Below are positions 53,101 through 62,247 of a DNA stretch of 64,000 nucleotides, in pieces (position 1 is the stretch's first letter; each line of letters opens with the position of its first letter). The DNA is from Prescottella equi (GTDB lineage Bacteria; Actinomycetota; Actinomycetes; Mycobacteriales; Mycobacteriaceae). The notes under the pieces are model-generated. The model searched no databases and was not told the origin of the DNA. It saw only the letters and a list, made by a program, of their open reading frames with translations. Both the position numbers and the translations under genes were made by a program. The stretch lies in NCBI RefSeq assembly GCF_002094305.1, contig NZ_LWTX01000007.1, forward strand, positions 207,798 to 271,797, given 5' to 3'.

Positions 53101-55292
53101 CCGCCCCGGATCCAGCGTGCCCTCCCGATCCGCACGATCTGACACTGCTCGCGCAGGGCACTCACCACGACCCCCACTCGGTGCTCGGCGCGCACACGCG
53201 GCCCGACGGCACCGTCGTGCGGGCACTGCGGCCGGGTGCCGAGTCGGTGTCGGTGCGGATCGGCGGCCACGACCGTCCGCTGCACCCCGTCGGGCACGAT
53301 GTCTTCAGCGCGCTCCTCCCCATCCGCGACCTGGTCGACTACCGGCTCGTCGTGACGTACCCCGGCGACCATGTCGTCGTCACCGCTGACGGATACCGCT
53401 TCCTGCCCACCCTGGGTGAGCTGGACCTGCATTTGTTCGGCGAGGGCCGACACGAACGACTGTGGGACGTGCTCGGTGCGCACCCCCGCACGTACGAGAC
53501 CCCCGATGGCAGCGTGCGCGGGACGTCGTTCGCGGTGTGGGCGCCGGCGGCCCGCGGCGTCAGCGTGCTCGGTGAGTTCGACCTGTGGGGCGGGCGCACC
53601 TTCCCGCTCCGGGTGCTGGGGAGCACCGGGGTGTGGGAGGTCTTCGTCCCCGATGTCGGGGTCGGCGATATGTACAAGTTCCGCATCCACGGCCACGACG
53701 GCAGCGTCCGCGACAAGGCCGACCCGATGGCGTTCGCGACGGAGGTGCCCCCGGCGACGGCGTCGATCGTCACCGAGTCCGCACATCGGTGGACCGACCA
53801 CGAATGGATGGCCGCGCGCTCCGGACTCGAACCGAGCCGGGAACCGCTGAGCGTCTACGAGGTCCATCTGGGCTCGTGGCGTCCCGGCCTGAACTACGTC
53901 GAACTGGCCGACGCGTTGAGTACGTACGTCATCGAGGCCGGCTTCACGCACGTCGAACTGCTGCCGGTCGCCGAACACCCGTACGGCGGGTCGTGGGGGT
54001 ACCAGGTGACGTCGTACTACGCCCCCACGGCACGTTTCGGCTCCCCCGACGACTTCCGGGCCTTCGTCGACCGGCTGCACCGCGCCGGTATCGGCGTCAT
54101 CGTCGACTGGGTGCCCGCGCACTTCCCGAAGGACGAGTGGGCGCTGGCCCGCTTCGACGGCACTGCGCTGTACGAGCACGCCGATCCGCAGCGCGGCGAG
54201 CAACTCGACTGGGGCACCTACGTGTTCGACTTCGGTCGGCGCGAGGTGCGCAACTTCCTCGTCGCCAACGCGCTCTTCTGGTTCGACGAGTTCCACGTCG
54301 ACGGCCTGCGTGTGGACGCCGTTGCCTCGATGCTCTACCTCGACTACTCGCGCCCGGCAGGCCAGTGGACACCCAACGTGCACGGCGGTCGGGAGAACCT
54401 CGAGGCGGTCGCGTTCCTGCAGGAGATGAACGCGACCGTGCACAAACACCACTCGGGTGTCGTCACGGTCGCCGAGGAGTCGACGTCCTGGCCCGGAGTC
54501 ACCCGGAACACCAGCGTCGGCGGTCTCGGCTTCACGATGAAGTGGAACATGGGCTGGATGCACGACACGCTCGGTTACCTGCGGCGCGACCCGATCCATC
54601 GCAGCTTCCACCACAACGAGATCACCTTCTCGCTGATGTACGCGTGGAGCGAGAACTACCTGCTGCCGATCAGCCATGACGAGGTGGTCCACGGCAAGGG
54701 CACACTCTGGTCCCGGATGCCCGGCGACGACCGCGCGAAGGCCGCCGGGGTTCGAGCGCTGCTCGCCTACCTGTGGGCGCACCCCGGCAAGCAGTTGCTC
54801 TTCATGGGGCAGGACTTCGGGCAGGCCAGCGAATGGTCCGAGGAACACGGGTTGCGGTGGCGCGAGCTCGAGGATCCCGCGACCGGAGACCTGCACCGCG
54901 GCATCCACGCGCTGGTGTGCGCTCTCAACGCCATCTATCGCGCCACCCCCGCACTGTGGTCGCTCGACACCTCGCCGGGCGGCTATTCGTGGATCGACGC
55001 CAACGACACCGAGAACAACGTGCTCAGTTTTCTCCGGTACGGCAGCGACGGCTCGATCGTCGCGTGTCTGTACAACTTTTCCGGTTCGGCACACTCGGAT
55101 TATCGTGTGGGCTTGCCCGAGCCCGGAACGTGGTCCGAGATCTTGAACACCGATGCGCAGGACTTCTGCGGATCGGGGCTCGGCAACCTGGGTGCGGTGA
55201 CGGCCACGGAACACCCGTGGCACGGCCGCCCGGCCTCGGCGACGCTCACGCTGCCGGCGAGCGCCGCGATCTGGTTGGAGCTGGAACGGTGA
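53097..55292 (+). CDS. glgB: 1,4-alpha-glucan branching enzyme
   Basis: Introduces alpha-1,6 branches into the glucan made by GlgE; GH13_9. The N-terminal CBM48 domains ([32 protein letters not shown]) precede the barrel with [17 protein letters not shown] and the nucleophile Asp in [15 protein letters not shown]. The acid Glu is in [15 protein letters not shown], and [15 protein letters not shown] follows. At 731 residues it matches the mycobacterial enzyme in length. GTG at 53097 overlaps the glgE TGA. Rv1326c orthologue. Confidence 0.96.
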   Translation: MTAPDPACPPDPHDLTLLAQGTHHDPHSVLGAHTRPDGTVVRALRPGAESVSVRIGGHDRPLHPVGHDVFSALLPIRDLVDYRLVVTYPGDHVVVTADGYRFLPTLGELDLHLFGEGRHERLWDVLGAHPRTYETPDGSVRGTSFAVWAPAARGVSVLGEFDLWGGRTFPLRVLGSTGVWEVFVPDVGVGDMYKFRIHGHDGSVRDKADPMAFATEVPPATASIVTESAHRWTDHEWMAARSGLEPSREPLSVYEVHLGSWRPGLNYVELADALSTYVIEAGFTHVELLPVAEHPYGGSWGYQVTSYYAPTARFGSPDDFRAFVDRLHRAGIGVIVDWVPAHFPKDEWALARFDGTALYEHADPQRGEQLDWGTYVFDFGRREVRNFLVANALFWFDEFHVDGLRVDAVASMLYLDYSRPAGQWTPNVHGGRENLEAVAFLQEMNATVHKHHSGVVTVAEESTSWPGVTRNTSVGGLGFTMKWNMGWMHDTLGYLRRDPIHRSFHHNEITFSLMYAWSENYLLPISHDEVVHGKGTLWSRMPGDDRAKAAGVRALLAYLWAHPGKQLLFMGQDFGQASEWSEEHGLRWRELEDPATGDLHRGIHALVCALNAIYRATPALWSLDTSPGGYSWIDANDTENNVLSFLRYGSDGSIVACLYNFSGSAHSDYRVGLPEPGTWSEILNTDAQDFCGSGLGNLGAVTATEHPWHGRPASATLTLPASAAIWLELER

Positions 55293-55320
55293 AGGGACAC
55301 TCGGTGACTGGGCTGGATCG

Positions 55321-56787
55321 GTGAGGACACAGACACGACCGGTGTCGACGACGCGGACCCTGATCACGGTCCTGGTGGCGGCGACGCTCGCGGCCACCGC
55401 CTGTTCGGCGACCACCGAAGGGCAGGCCGTGTCCATCTACGACGACCCGTTCACGGTCGCCGGACTCCCGGCCCGCGGCGGCCCCAGCGGACCCCGTGAC
55501 GGAGTGCCGAACGCACCGCTCGCGGTTGCCGGCACCGACGGCGGCGAAATCGACGCGCTTGCCGCCAATGCGATCTCGGACATCGAGGACTACTGGGCCG
55601 GCGAATACCCCACCGTCTTCAAGGGCACCTTCGCGCCCGTCTCGGAGTTGTTGTCGTGGGACCCCGACGCCCCGAACGGCACCCGGTTCTGCGGCATCGA
55701 TACCGCCGACCTCGTCAACGCCGCGTACTGCATCCGGCAGGATTCGATCGGCTGGGATCGCGCGTATCTGCTGCCGAGCCTCGTCGACGCGTTCGGGCCC
55801 ATGTCCGTGGTGATGGTGCTCGCCCACGAGTACGGTCACGCGATCCAGCACAAGGCAGGGCTCGTCGGCGACGACGACCCGGGCATCGTCGTGGAACAAC
55901 AGGCAGACTGCTTCGCAGGAGCGTTCATCCGTCACGTCGCCGAGAACGGGGCACCCCACTTCACCCTGAACACCTCGGACGGACTCAATTCCGTGCTCGC
56001 CGCAACGGTCTCGGTGCGTGACGCCGATCCGAACGACCCCGATTCGATTCACGGTTCGGCGTTCGAACGGGTCACCGCGGCCCAGATCGGGTTCACCGAC
56101 GGGGCGGGCGCGTGCACACGGATAGACGCCGACGAGATCACTTCCCGCCGAGCCGATCTCCCGCAGGGATTCAGCGGCAGCAACGACGACGGCGAGCTCC
56201 CCGTCACGCGGGAGACCCTCACGGTGCTCTTCGACTCGTTCGCCGCGGTGTTCGCCCTCGACGAACCCCCGAAGCTGGACCTGAACGGCGTCGACACCAT
56301 GTGCGCAGATGCGACCGCCACCCGTCCCGTGGCGTACTGCCCGACCACCAACACGATCAGCGTGGACGTCGCGGACCTCGCGGCGCGCAGCCGACCCGCG
56401 ACGGAGATGACCGGCGTCGACCCCCTGCTGAACGTCGACGTCGTCGGCGACTACAGCGCCTACGTCCTCCTCGCGTCCCGCTACACCCTCGCGGTACAGA
56501 AGGCCGCCGGGCAACCCATCACGGGCCCGCAGGCAGCGCTGCGTGCTGCATGCCTGTCCGGATCGGTCACGGCGGCACTGAGCCCGGACGGGTCCACCAC
56601 CGGCACCGAGCGCCGGATCTGGTTGTCGGCGGGCGACCTCGACGAGGCGATCTCGGGGCTGCTGTCCGACGGTCTGGCCGCCAGCGACGTCGACGGCGCC
56701 ACCGTGCCCAGCGGCTTCTCACGCGTCGACGCCTTCCGCACCGGTGTACTCGGTGGGCAGAAGGCGTGCGACGGACGCTACCGCTGA
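55321..56787 (+). CDS. lipoprotein neutral zinc metallopeptidase
   Basis: A 488-residue exported protein with a lipobox-like LAATAC near residue 28. The metallopeptidase motif is VMVLAHEYGHAIQ (HExxH), followed by EQQADCFAGAF, the second Glu/Asp motif of this family. The C-terminal about 200 residues hold no recognised domain. Six or more cysteines suggest disulfides. It probably cleaves surface or host proteins. GTG at 55321 starts 28 bp after glgB, so it could be read through from glgE-glgB, but a functional link is not evident. Confidence 0.88.
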   Translation: MRTQTRPVSTTRTLITVLVAATLAATACSATTEGQAVSIYDDPFTVAGLPARGGPSGPRDGVPNAPLAVAGTDGGEIDALAANAISDIEDYWAGEYPTVFKGTFAPVSELLSWDPDAPNGTRFCGIDTADLVNAAYCIRQDSIGWDRAYLLPSLVDAFGPMSVVMVLAHEYGHAIQHKAGLVGDDDPGIVVEQQADCFAGAFIRHVAENGAPHFTLNTSDGLNSVLAATVSVRDADPNDPDSIHGSAFERVTAAQIGFTDGAGACTRIDADEITSRRADLPQGFSGSNDDGELPVTRETLTVLFDSFAAVFALDEPPKLDLNGVDTMCADATATRPVAYCPTTNTISVDVADLAARSRPATEMTGVDPLLNVDVVGDYSAYVLLASRYTLAVQKAAGQPITGPQAALRAACLSGSVTAALSPDGSTTGTERRIWLSAGDLDEAISGLLSDGLAASDVDGATVPSGFSRVDAFRTGVLGGQKACDGRYR

Positions 56788-56809
56788 CGCGGAGGGAACG
56801 GGGCTGCGC

Positions 56810-57763
56810 TCAGTAGAGCGCCGACGCCAGCTTCCGCCGAGCCGCGACCACGATCGGCTCGGCCGGGTCGAACAGCTCGAACAGCTCGAGCAGGCGGGTC
56901 CGGACCGTCGTCCGGTCGTCACCGAACGTCCGCTTGACCAGCGCGACGAGCCGATCGAAGGCGGCCTCCGGCTGCTGCGAGTACAGCTCGGCATCGGCGG
57001 CCGCGAACTGCGCGTCGATGGAGTCGGGCTGGGCGTCGGCGACGGCGACGGCGTCGGCCGGTAGATCCTGCACGCGGGCGAGGAACCGGACCTGGCGCAA
57101 CGCCGCCTGCGCCTGCTGATTGGCCGGTTCGGAGTTGAGAATGAGGTTGTAGGCGGCCTCGGCGCCCGCGAAGTCGCCCTCGTCGAGCGCGTTCTCCGCT
57201 GCTACGAAACGGGGGTCCTCGGGCTCGGGTTCGGGTTCACCGTCACCCGACGGCGGACCGGAGAGCTTGCCGGCGACCGCTTCCTGCAGCGCGGCGATCC
57301 ACTGGCGAAGCTGCGGCTCCGGCTGAGCTCCTGCGAAGTCGGCGAGCGGCCGGCCGGCCGCGATCGCGACCACGGTGGGCACGGACTGCACGCCGAACGC
57401 CTGCGCGATACCGGGGTTCGCGTCGACGTCGATCTTCGCCAGCACCCAGTTGCCACCGCCCTCGTGCGCGAGCTTCTCGAGTACCGGGGACAGCTGCTTA
57501 CACGGGCCGCACCATGTCGCCCACAGGTCCACGATCACGAGGACCTCATTGGACCGATCGAGGACCTCGGTCTGGAAGGTCGCCTCGGTGACATCGACGA
57601 CCGGCGCCAGACCGGTGGGGTTCACCGGGGCGCTGCCGTCGGCGGGCGGACCGGCAGAGGGGCTCGGCGGGGCCGGCGCGCGGTCCTTGAGACCGGACAG
57701 ATCGACGGCTCCGGCCATGGCCGCAGCGATTGCAGGGGACGGACGGGAACCGGGTCGAGTCAC
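56810..57763 (-). CDS. thioredoxin-like protein with C-terminal TPR domain (YbbN type)
   Basis: A 317-residue cytoplasmic protein. A Pro/Ala-rich linker of about 55 residues precedes a thioredoxin fold with the redox motif [12 protein letters not shown] (Cys84 and Cys87) and QSVPTVVAI. The C-terminal about 140 residues are tetratricopeptide-like helices ([30 protein letters not shown]). E. coli YbbN/CnoX is a chaperone-holdase with this plan; the redox cysteines are kept here. GTG at 57763. Convergent with the metallopeptidase gene with 22 bp between. Rv1324 orthologue. Confidence 0.9.
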   Translation of the reverse strand: MTRPGSRPSPAIAAAMAGAVDLSGLKDRAPAPPSPSAGPPADGSAPVNPTGLAPVVDVTEATFQTEVLDRSNEVLVIVDLWATWCGPCKQLSPVLEKLAHEGGGNWVLAKIDVDANPGIAQAFGVQSVPTVVAIAAGRPLADFAGAQPEPQLRQWIAALQEAVAGKLSGPPSGDGEPEPEPEDPRFVAAENALDEGDFAGAEAAYNLILNSEPANQQAQAALRQVRFLARVQDLPADAVAVADAQPDSIDAQFAAADAELYSQQPEAAFDRLVALVKRTFGDDRTTVRTRLLELFELFDPAEPIVVAARRKLASALY

Positions 57764-57778
57764 CGTTCAAGTGTGGCA

Positions 57779-57816
57779 CGAGTGACGGGCGCGCATCCAT
57801 CCCGGCCCGTCACTCG
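57779..57816 (-). terminator. terminator of the second DUF3817 gene
   Basis: Perfect 12-bp arms (CGAGTGACGGGC and complement) around a 14-base loop, 10 bases after the DUF3817 stop. It lies directly upstream of the thioredoxin-like gene. Confidence 0.75.
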
Positions 57817-57825
57817 CGGCAACCG

Positions 57826-58197
57826 TCAGGCCGGGACGCGCTCGCGCTTCGCCGCACCACCGGTGGACAGTTCCCCGAGGCGTCCGTTGCGGGCAGCCCA
57901 CATCTCGAACCAGATGGTCATGAACGGCGGGATGCTGGAGATCATCGCCAGGGCGAGCGTCTTGAAGTCCCACTTCACCGCGCGGGCGGTGAACAACGCG
58001 ACGAGCACGTAGATCACGAAGATCGCGCCGTGGATCGGGCCGAAGATCTTGACGCCGATCTCGGGCCCCTCCTCTGGCAGGTACTTGAAGGCCATGCCGA
58101 TCAACAGACCGGCCCAGCTGATCGCTTCCAGGACGGCCACGAAACGGAAGCGCTTGGGCCACGAGCTGAGATCGAAGAAGTTCGCCATGGCCGCCAT
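57826..58197 (-). CDS. DUF3817 membrane protein, second copy
   Basis: A 123-residue protein with three hydrophobic segments (FVAVLEAISWAGLLIGMAFKY, IFGPIHGAIFVIYVLVALF, TLALAMISSIPPFMTIWFE) and the IHG and final FxxW features of DUF3817. It resembles the 31597-31977 protein but lacks that protein's long disordered N-terminus and has a short basic tail. Function unknown. ATG 58197 is used; TAGTTT lies 10 bases upstream. ATG 58188 is possible. Confidence 0.82.
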   Translation of the reverse strand: MAAMANFFDLSSWPKRFRFVAVLEAISWAGLLIGMAFKYLPEEGPEIGVKIFGPIHGAIFVIYVLVALFTARAVKWDFKTLALAMISSIPPFMTIWFEMWAARNGRLGELSTGGAAKRERVPA

Positions 58198-58218
58198 TGT
58201 GCCCGACAAACTACGACA

Positions 58219-58256
58219 CCCCGTAGTTGAGACTCGTCACAGTCTCGACCACGGGG
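58219..58256 (-). terminator. terminator of the thiolase gene
   Basis: Arms CCCCGTAGTTGAGACT and AGTCTCGACCACGGGG pair over 16 bp with one mismatch and one G-U, loop CGTCAC. It lies 30 bases after the thiolase stop and before the DUF3817 gene. Confidence 0.75.
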
Positions 58257-58285
58257 CGTCGTGAAGGAGTAGAGGCGAGGCGTCC

Positions 58286-59479
58286 CTACTTCTTGGGCAC
58301 CCGCACGATCAGGGCGTCGCCCTGCCCGCCGCCACCGCACAGCGCGGCCGCACCGACGCCGCCGCCGCGGCGCTGCAGCTCCAGCACGAGGTGCAGCGCG
58401 ATCCGGGCTCCGGACATGCCGAGCGGATGGCCGATCGCGATTGCGCCGCCGTTGACGTTGACCTTCGCCGGGTCGATGCCCAGCTCGGCCGTCGACGCGA
58501 TGCCGACAGCCGCGAAGGCCTCGTTGATCTCGACGACGTCGAGGTCCTTGGGGTCGATGCCGTCGCGCTCACAGGCGCGGGCGATCGCACGCGCCGGCTG
58601 CGACTGCAGCGTCGAGTCCGGTCCTGCGACGACGCCGTGGGCACCGATCTCCGCGATCCACTCGAGCCCGAGCGCCTCGGCCTTCTCCTTGCTCATCACG
58701 ACGACCGCGGCCGCGCCGTCGGAGATCTGCGATGCGGTGCCGGCCGTGATCGAACCGCCCTTCGCGAACGCCGGGCGCAACTTGGCGAGCGACTCGACGG
58801 TGGTGTCGGCGCGGATGCCCTCGTCCTCGGTGACGACGATCGGCTCACCGCGGCGCTGCGGGATGGTGACCGGCACTACCTCCTCGGCGAACAGGCCGTC
58901 CTTCCAGGCGCGAGCGGCGTTCTGGTGCGAGGCGGCCGCGAACGCGTCCTGCGCCTCCCGCGTGATGCGCTGATCGTCGTCCTGGTTGCGCTGCTCGGTG
59001 AGGTTGCCCATCGGCTGGTCGGTGAAGATGTCGTGCAGGCCGTCGTAGGCCATGTGGTCGCGCAGCGTGACGTCGCCGTACTTGAAGCCCTCGCGGCTCT
59101 TCTCGAGCATGTGCGGGGCCCGCGACATGGACTCCTGGCCACCGGCCACCACGATCTCGAACTCTCCAGCACGGATCAACTGGTCCGCTAAGGCGATCGC
59201 GTCGATGCCCGACAGGCACACCTTGTTGATCGTGAGGGCGGGGACGTCCATCGGGATGCCCGCGGCGACGGCGGCCTGACGCGCCGGCATCTGCCCGGCG
59301 CCCGCGGTGAGAACCTGGCCCATGATCACGTAGTCGACCTGCTCGGGCGCCACGCCGGCCTTCTCGAGTGCGCCCTTGATCGCTACACCGCCGAGGTCGG
59401 ACCCCGAGAGATCCTTCAGGGATCCGAGCAGCCGTCCGACGGGGGTACGGGCCCCGGCAACGATGACAGAAGTGGTCAA
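58286..59479 (-). CDS. acetyl-CoA C-acetyltransferase (thiolase)
   Basis: A 397-residue thiolase II catalysing acetoacetyl-CoA formation or cleavage. The nucleophile Cys is in [12 protein letters not shown] near residue 88. EINEAFA and the His motif [12 protein letters not shown] follow, and the second Cys is in [13 protein letters not shown]. The tetramer loop SMSRAPHML is present. The start is TTG 59479 with GGAGG four bases upstream. Divergent from mce through a symmetric promoter. Orthologue of Rv1323 (fadA4) by order. Confidence 0.95.
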   Translation of the reverse strand: MTTSVIVAGARTPVGRLLGSLKDLSGSDLGGVAIKGALEKAGVAPEQVDYVIMGQVLTAGAGQMPARQAAVAAGIPMDVPALTINKVCLSGIDAIALADQLIRAGEFEIVVAGGQESMSRAPHMLEKSREGFKYGDVTLRDHMAYDGLHDIFTDQPMGNLTEQRNQDDDQRITREAQDAFAAASHQNAARAWKDGLFAEEVVPVTIPQRRGEPIVVTEDEGIRADTTVESLAKLRPAFAKGGSITAGTASQISDGAAAVVVMSKEKAEALGLEWIAEIGAHGVVAGPDSTLQSQPARAIARACERDGIDPKDLDVVEINEAFAAVGIASTAELGIDPAKVNVNGGAIAIGHPLGMSGARIALHLVLELQRRGGGVGAAALCGGGGQGDALIVRVPKK

Positions 59480-59546
59480 GATTCCTCCAGCGGTCGATCC
59501 TGGTCGGGTCGGCGGCCTCAGCCGTGACCCGGCGCGAACAGTTCAA

Positions 59547-59562
59547 ACGGTAGCGCTACCGT
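59547..59562. promoter_or_regulatory. symmetric divergent promoter of thiolase and mce
   Basis: A perfect 16-bp palindrome, ACGGTAGCGCTACCGT. Plus-strand TACCGT (59557-59562) ends 7 bases before the mce ATG; minus-strand TACCGT (59552-59547) would serve the thiolase gene with a leader of about 60 nt. Two back-to-back -10 boxes separated by GCGC form one palindrome, which could also be a repressor site. Confidence 0.6.
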
Positions 59563-59569
59563 CTGATAC

Positions 59570-60049
59570 ATGACATCTTCCTCCCCCAGCACCGCCCCGA
59601 GCGGACTGACCTCCGAGCTCGTGACCGCGATCGACCACGTCGGTATCGCGGTGCCGGATCTCGATGCTGCCATCGCCTGGTACGGCAAGCACCTCGGCAT
59701 GGTCTCCCTGCACGAGGAGGTCAACGAGGAGCAGGGCGTGCGCGAGGCCATGCTCGGCTACCCGGGCCAGGTCGCCGGCGCCACCGCGATCCAGCTCCTC
59801 GCCCCGCTGAACGAGAACTCCACGATCGCGAAGTTCATCGACCGCAGCGGCCCCGGCCTCCAGCAGCTCGCGTTCCGCGTCACCGACATCGACGCGATCA
59901 GCACCCAGCTTCGCGCCGACGGCGTCCGCCTGCTGTACGACGCTCCGCGCCGGGGCACCGCGAACTCGCGCATCAACTTCATCCACCCGAAGGACGGCGG
60001 CGGAGTGCTCATCGAGCTCGTCGAGCCTGCCGCCGACGGCGGACACTGA
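59570..60049 (+). CDS. mce: methylmalonyl-CoA epimerase
   Basis: Interconverts (2S)- and (2R)-methylmalonyl-CoA in propionate, odd-chain fatty acid and branched amino acid degradation, feeding methylmalonyl-CoA mutase. A 159-residue VOC-fold protein: AIDHVGIAVPDLDAAIAWYG with the first metal His, GLQQLAFRVTDIDA, and the end segment INFIHPKDGGGVLIELVEP with the metal His and Glu. ATG at 59570 follows TACCGT by 7 bases, with no binding site. Rv1322A orthologue. Confidence 0.95.
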   Translation: MTSSSPSTAPSGLTSELVTAIDHVGIAVPDLDAAIAWYGKHLGMVSLHEEVNEEQGVREAMLGYPGQVAGATAIQLLAPLNENSTIAKFIDRSGPGLQQLAFRVTDIDAISTQLRADGVRLLYDAPRRGTANSRINFIHPKDGGGVLIELVEPAADGGH

Positions 60050-60069
60050 TCGGGTACTTCCCGACGGGT

Positions 60070-60113
60070 CCGTGGCGTGGGCCCGGTGTGACGATCCCCC
60101 GCCCACGCCACGG
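60070..60113 (+). terminator. terminator of mce
   Basis: Perfect 13-bp arms (CCGTGGCGTGGGC and complement) around an 18-base loop, 20 bases after the mce stop and before the DivIVA-like gene. Confidence 0.7.
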
Positions 60114-60135
60114 GCACAGCGCCGGCCTCCCCCGG

Positions 60136-60141
60136 TAGATT
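60136..60141 (+). promoter_or_regulatory. -10 box TAGATT of the DivIVA-like gene, leaderless
   Basis: TAGATT ends 7 bases before the ATG at 60149. Confidence 0.5.
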
Positions 60142-60148
60142 GGCAGGC

Positions 60149-61090
60149 ATGGCCTACGACCGCGGCATGCCGTTCACCATCGTCCGCAAGGGATACGACA
60201 AGGACGAGGTTCGGCGATACTTCGACCGCTTCGACACCGAACTCCGCCTCATGGCGACGGACCGCGACGCGGCGGCCGCGCAGGCACGTGAGCTGGCCAA
60301 CCAACTCGAGGACGCCCGGGACGAGATCGACGAACTGCGTCGCGACGTCGACCGGCTGTCGGTCCCGCCCACCACCGCGGAGGGTATGAGCGAGCGCATC
60401 TCCCGGATGCTGCGCCTGGCGTCCGACGAGGCGTCCGAGGTGCGCGCCAAGGCGGAAGCGGAAGCAGCCGAGATGCTGTCGGTCGCCGAGCAGGAGAGCG
60501 AACGCCTCCGCAAGCTCTACGAGACCAAGACCGAGGAACTCGAGAAGCGGCGCGAGGCGCTCGAACGCGAACACGAACAGACGATGCAGGCCGCCCGCAC
60601 CGAGGCCACGCGGATCGTCCAGGCCGCACAGGCCGAGAGCGATCGTCTGGCCGCGGAATCCGAGGCCAAGCGCGTCCAGGTCCAGCAGGACTTCGAGATC
60701 ACGATGGCCGAGCGCCGGGCCAAGACGATCGCCGCGATCGAGGAGCTCGAGACGACGAGCAAGGCCGAGGCCCACCGCCGCCTCACCGAGGCGAGCGAGG
60801 AGGCAGCCCGACGCGTGCAGGTCGCGACGGAGCAGTCCGAGCGCAAGATCGCGCACGCCAAGGAACTCGCCGAGGAGCTGCGCGTGCTGCGCGGCCGAAT
60901 CCTCGCCCAGCTGTTGGGCATCCGCGGCCAACTCGATTCGGTGCCGGCGATGCTGGCGTCGGTCAACCGCGAGGCGGAGTTGCTCGACAACGTCGGAGCC
61001 GCCGACACCGACTCGGAGTCCGAGAGCGAGGCTGCCACCGAGCCCACGGACGACGACGAGGTGCCCGAGACGGCCCCGGCAACGTCCTAG
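60149..61090 (+). CDS. DivIVA-like coiled-coil protein
   Basis: A 313-residue protein. The N-terminal FTIVRKGYDKDEVRRYFDRF near residue 10 resembles the DivIVA membrane-binding start. It is followed by almost continuous coiled coil (about 25-265) rich in Glu, Ala and Arg, and an acidic disordered tail (SESESEAATEPTDDDE). Such proteins mark curved membrane and cell poles or scaffold division. It is not Wag31, which normally lies in the ftsZ cluster, and is better called a DivIVA-domain protein of unknown role. ATG 60149 is supported by the TAGATT box; a TTG three codons earlier is less likely. Confidence 0.85.
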   Translation: MAYDRGMPFTIVRKGYDKDEVRRYFDRFDTELRLMATDRDAAAAQARELANQLEDARDEIDELRRDVDRLSVPPTTAEGMSERISRMLRLASDEASEVRAKAEAEAAEMLSVAEQESERLRKLYETKTEELEKRREALEREHEQTMQAARTEATRIVQAAQAESDRLAAESEAKRVQVQQDFEITMAERRAKTIAAIEELETTSKAEAHRRLTEASEEAARRVQVATEQSERKIAHAKELAEELRVLRGRILAQLLGIRGQLDSVPAMLASVNREAELLDNVGAADTDSESESEAATEPTDDDEVPETAPATS

Positions 61091-61138
61091 GCGCGGACGG
61101 CCTGGGAGGAGCGTCGGGCCTCCAGGAACAGGGTCGGT

Positions 61139-61471
61139 CTAGGACCAGCGTCGGGTCAACCCACGTGTCCGACGCCCCGCCCAACACCCTGTGTGCCAGT
61201 GCCGGCGGTCGTCGGCGCCACCGGGGTCGGCCGGCCACGCGACGACGTGCGCGACACCCGGGCGCACCTCTTGGTCGCATCCCGGGCAGCGGTAGCTCTT
61301 CGTCGCCCGGGCCCCGGGAATCTGACGCACCATGAAGCGCTCGTCGTCGTAGCCCGCGGGACCGGACTCCTCGCGGGCCAACGCGTCTCCGAACAGACTG
61401 CCGCCGCGGCTCTCCCCTGACGACCCGCCGGATCGGCGCTGAGACTTGTGGGACTGGTTACGGCGCGGCAC
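61139..61471 (-). CDS. small zinc-ribbon-like protein
   Basis: A 110-residue basic protein. The N-terminus is Ser/Gly/Arg-rich and probably disordered. A possible metal site has YRCPGCDQEVRPGVAH (CxxC plus His near 71) and RRHWHTGCW (two His and Cys near 92). The end is Arg-rich. Proteins like this are often labelled ATP/GTP-binding in actinobacteria without evidence; I assign no function. GTG at 61471 follows TAGACT by 6 bases. It sits directly downstream of nucS on the same strand but with its own -10 box, 42 bp after nucS? no: it precedes nucS in coordinate and follows it in transcription. Confidence 0.75.
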   Translation of the reverse strand: MPRRNQSHKSQRRSGGSSGESRGGSLFGDALAREESGPAGYDDERFMVRQIPGARATKSYRCPGCDQEVRPGVAHVVAWPADPGGADDRRHWHTGCWAGRRTRGLTRRWS

Positions 61472-61477
61472 TCCCCC

Positions 61478-61483
61478 AGTCTA
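61478..61483 (-). promoter_or_regulatory. -10 box TAGACT of the zinc-ribbon-like gene, leaderless
   Basis: The minus-strand TAGACT ends 6 bases before GTG 61471, within the 42-bp gap after nucS. Confidence 0.5.
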
Positions 61484-61513
61484 GGTGGCGTCCTCCGCGC
61501 AATCCTTCCTCGC

Positions 61514-62203
61514 TCAGAACAGCCGGAACTCGGTGCTCTCGGTTCCGCGGAGCGCCTCGTAATCGAGGACGAGGCAACGGATCCCGCGATCGGTGGCGAG
61601 CGTCTTCGCCTGCGGCTTGATCTGCTGCGCCGCGAACACGCCGGTGACCGGCGCCAGCAGTGGGTCGCGGTTCAGCAGTTCCAGGTAGCGCGTGAGCTGT
61701 TCGACGCCGTCGATCTCACCGCGGCGCTTGATCTCCACCGCCACCGTTGCGCCGTCCGCGTCGCGGCACAGCAGATCCACCGGTCCGATCGCGGTCATGT
61801 ATTCACGGCGGATGAGGCTGTACCCGTCGCCGAGCGTCTCGACGTGCTCGGCCAGCAACTCCTGGAGATGCGCCTCGACGCCGTCCTTGACGAGACCGGG
61901 GTCGACGCCGAGTTCGTGGCTCGAATCGTGCTCGATCTCCTCGATGGTGATCCGCAGTTCCTCGCCGCCCTTGTTGGTCACCACCCACAACTGCTGTTCG
62001 GCGCCATCCGGGCCCGCACCGTCGGTGGTTTCGGAGAGCCAGCAGGGTGGGCTCATCCAGTTGAGCGGCTTGTACGCGCGGTCGTCGGCGTGGATGCTCA
62101 CCGACCCGTCCGCCTTTATGAGCAGCAGTCGACGGGCCATCGGCAGATGGGACGTCAGACGACCGACGTAGTCGACACGGCAACGAGCAATGACAAGACG
62201 CAC
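61514..62203 (-). CDS. nucS: mismatch-specific endonuclease NucS
   Basis: Cleaves both strands at G-T, T-T and G-G mismatches and provides the MutS/MutL-independent mismatch repair of actinobacteria. A 229-residue protein: [19 protein letters not shown] at the N-terminus, [15 protein letters not shown] in the DNA-binding domain. The nuclease domain has Asp143 ([10 protein letters not shown]), Glu157 and Lys159 ([13 protein letters not shown]). The last residues EFRLF are a beta-clamp-binding type end. GTG 62203 is chosen because TAGGGT lies 7 bases upstream; GTG 62212 would fall inside that box. Divergent from the cyclase. Rv1321 orthologue. Confidence 0.96.
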   Translation of the reverse strand: MRLVIARCRVDYVGRLTSHLPMARRLLLIKADGSVSIHADDRAYKPLNWMSPPCWLSETTDGAGPDGAEQQLWVVTNKGGEELRITIEEIEHDSSHELGVDPGLVKDGVEAHLQELLAEHVETLGDGYSLIRREYMTAIGPVDLLCRDADGATVAVEIKRRGEIDGVEQLTRYLELLNRDPLLAPVTGVFAAQQIKPQAKTLATDRGIRCLVLDYEALRGTESTEFRLF

Positions 62204-62210
62204 TCCGCCC

Positions 62211-62216
62211 ACCCTA
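62211..62216 (-). promoter_or_regulatory. -10 box TAGGGT of nucS, leaderless
   Basis: The minus-strand TAGGGT ends 7 bases before GTG 62203. It overlaps the alternative GTG at 62212 and so decides the start. On the plus strand TACTCT (62233-62238) lies 9 bases before the cyclase ATG. Confidence 0.6.
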
Positions 62217-62247
62217 GTGGATCGAATCGGTCTACTCTCGAACGACT

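Noticed and set aside
62204..62212. NucS starting at GTG 62212, as in longer annotations
   Set aside because: That codon lies within the TAGGGT -10 candidate; GTG 62203 is correctly spaced. Only a mapped 5' end would settle it.
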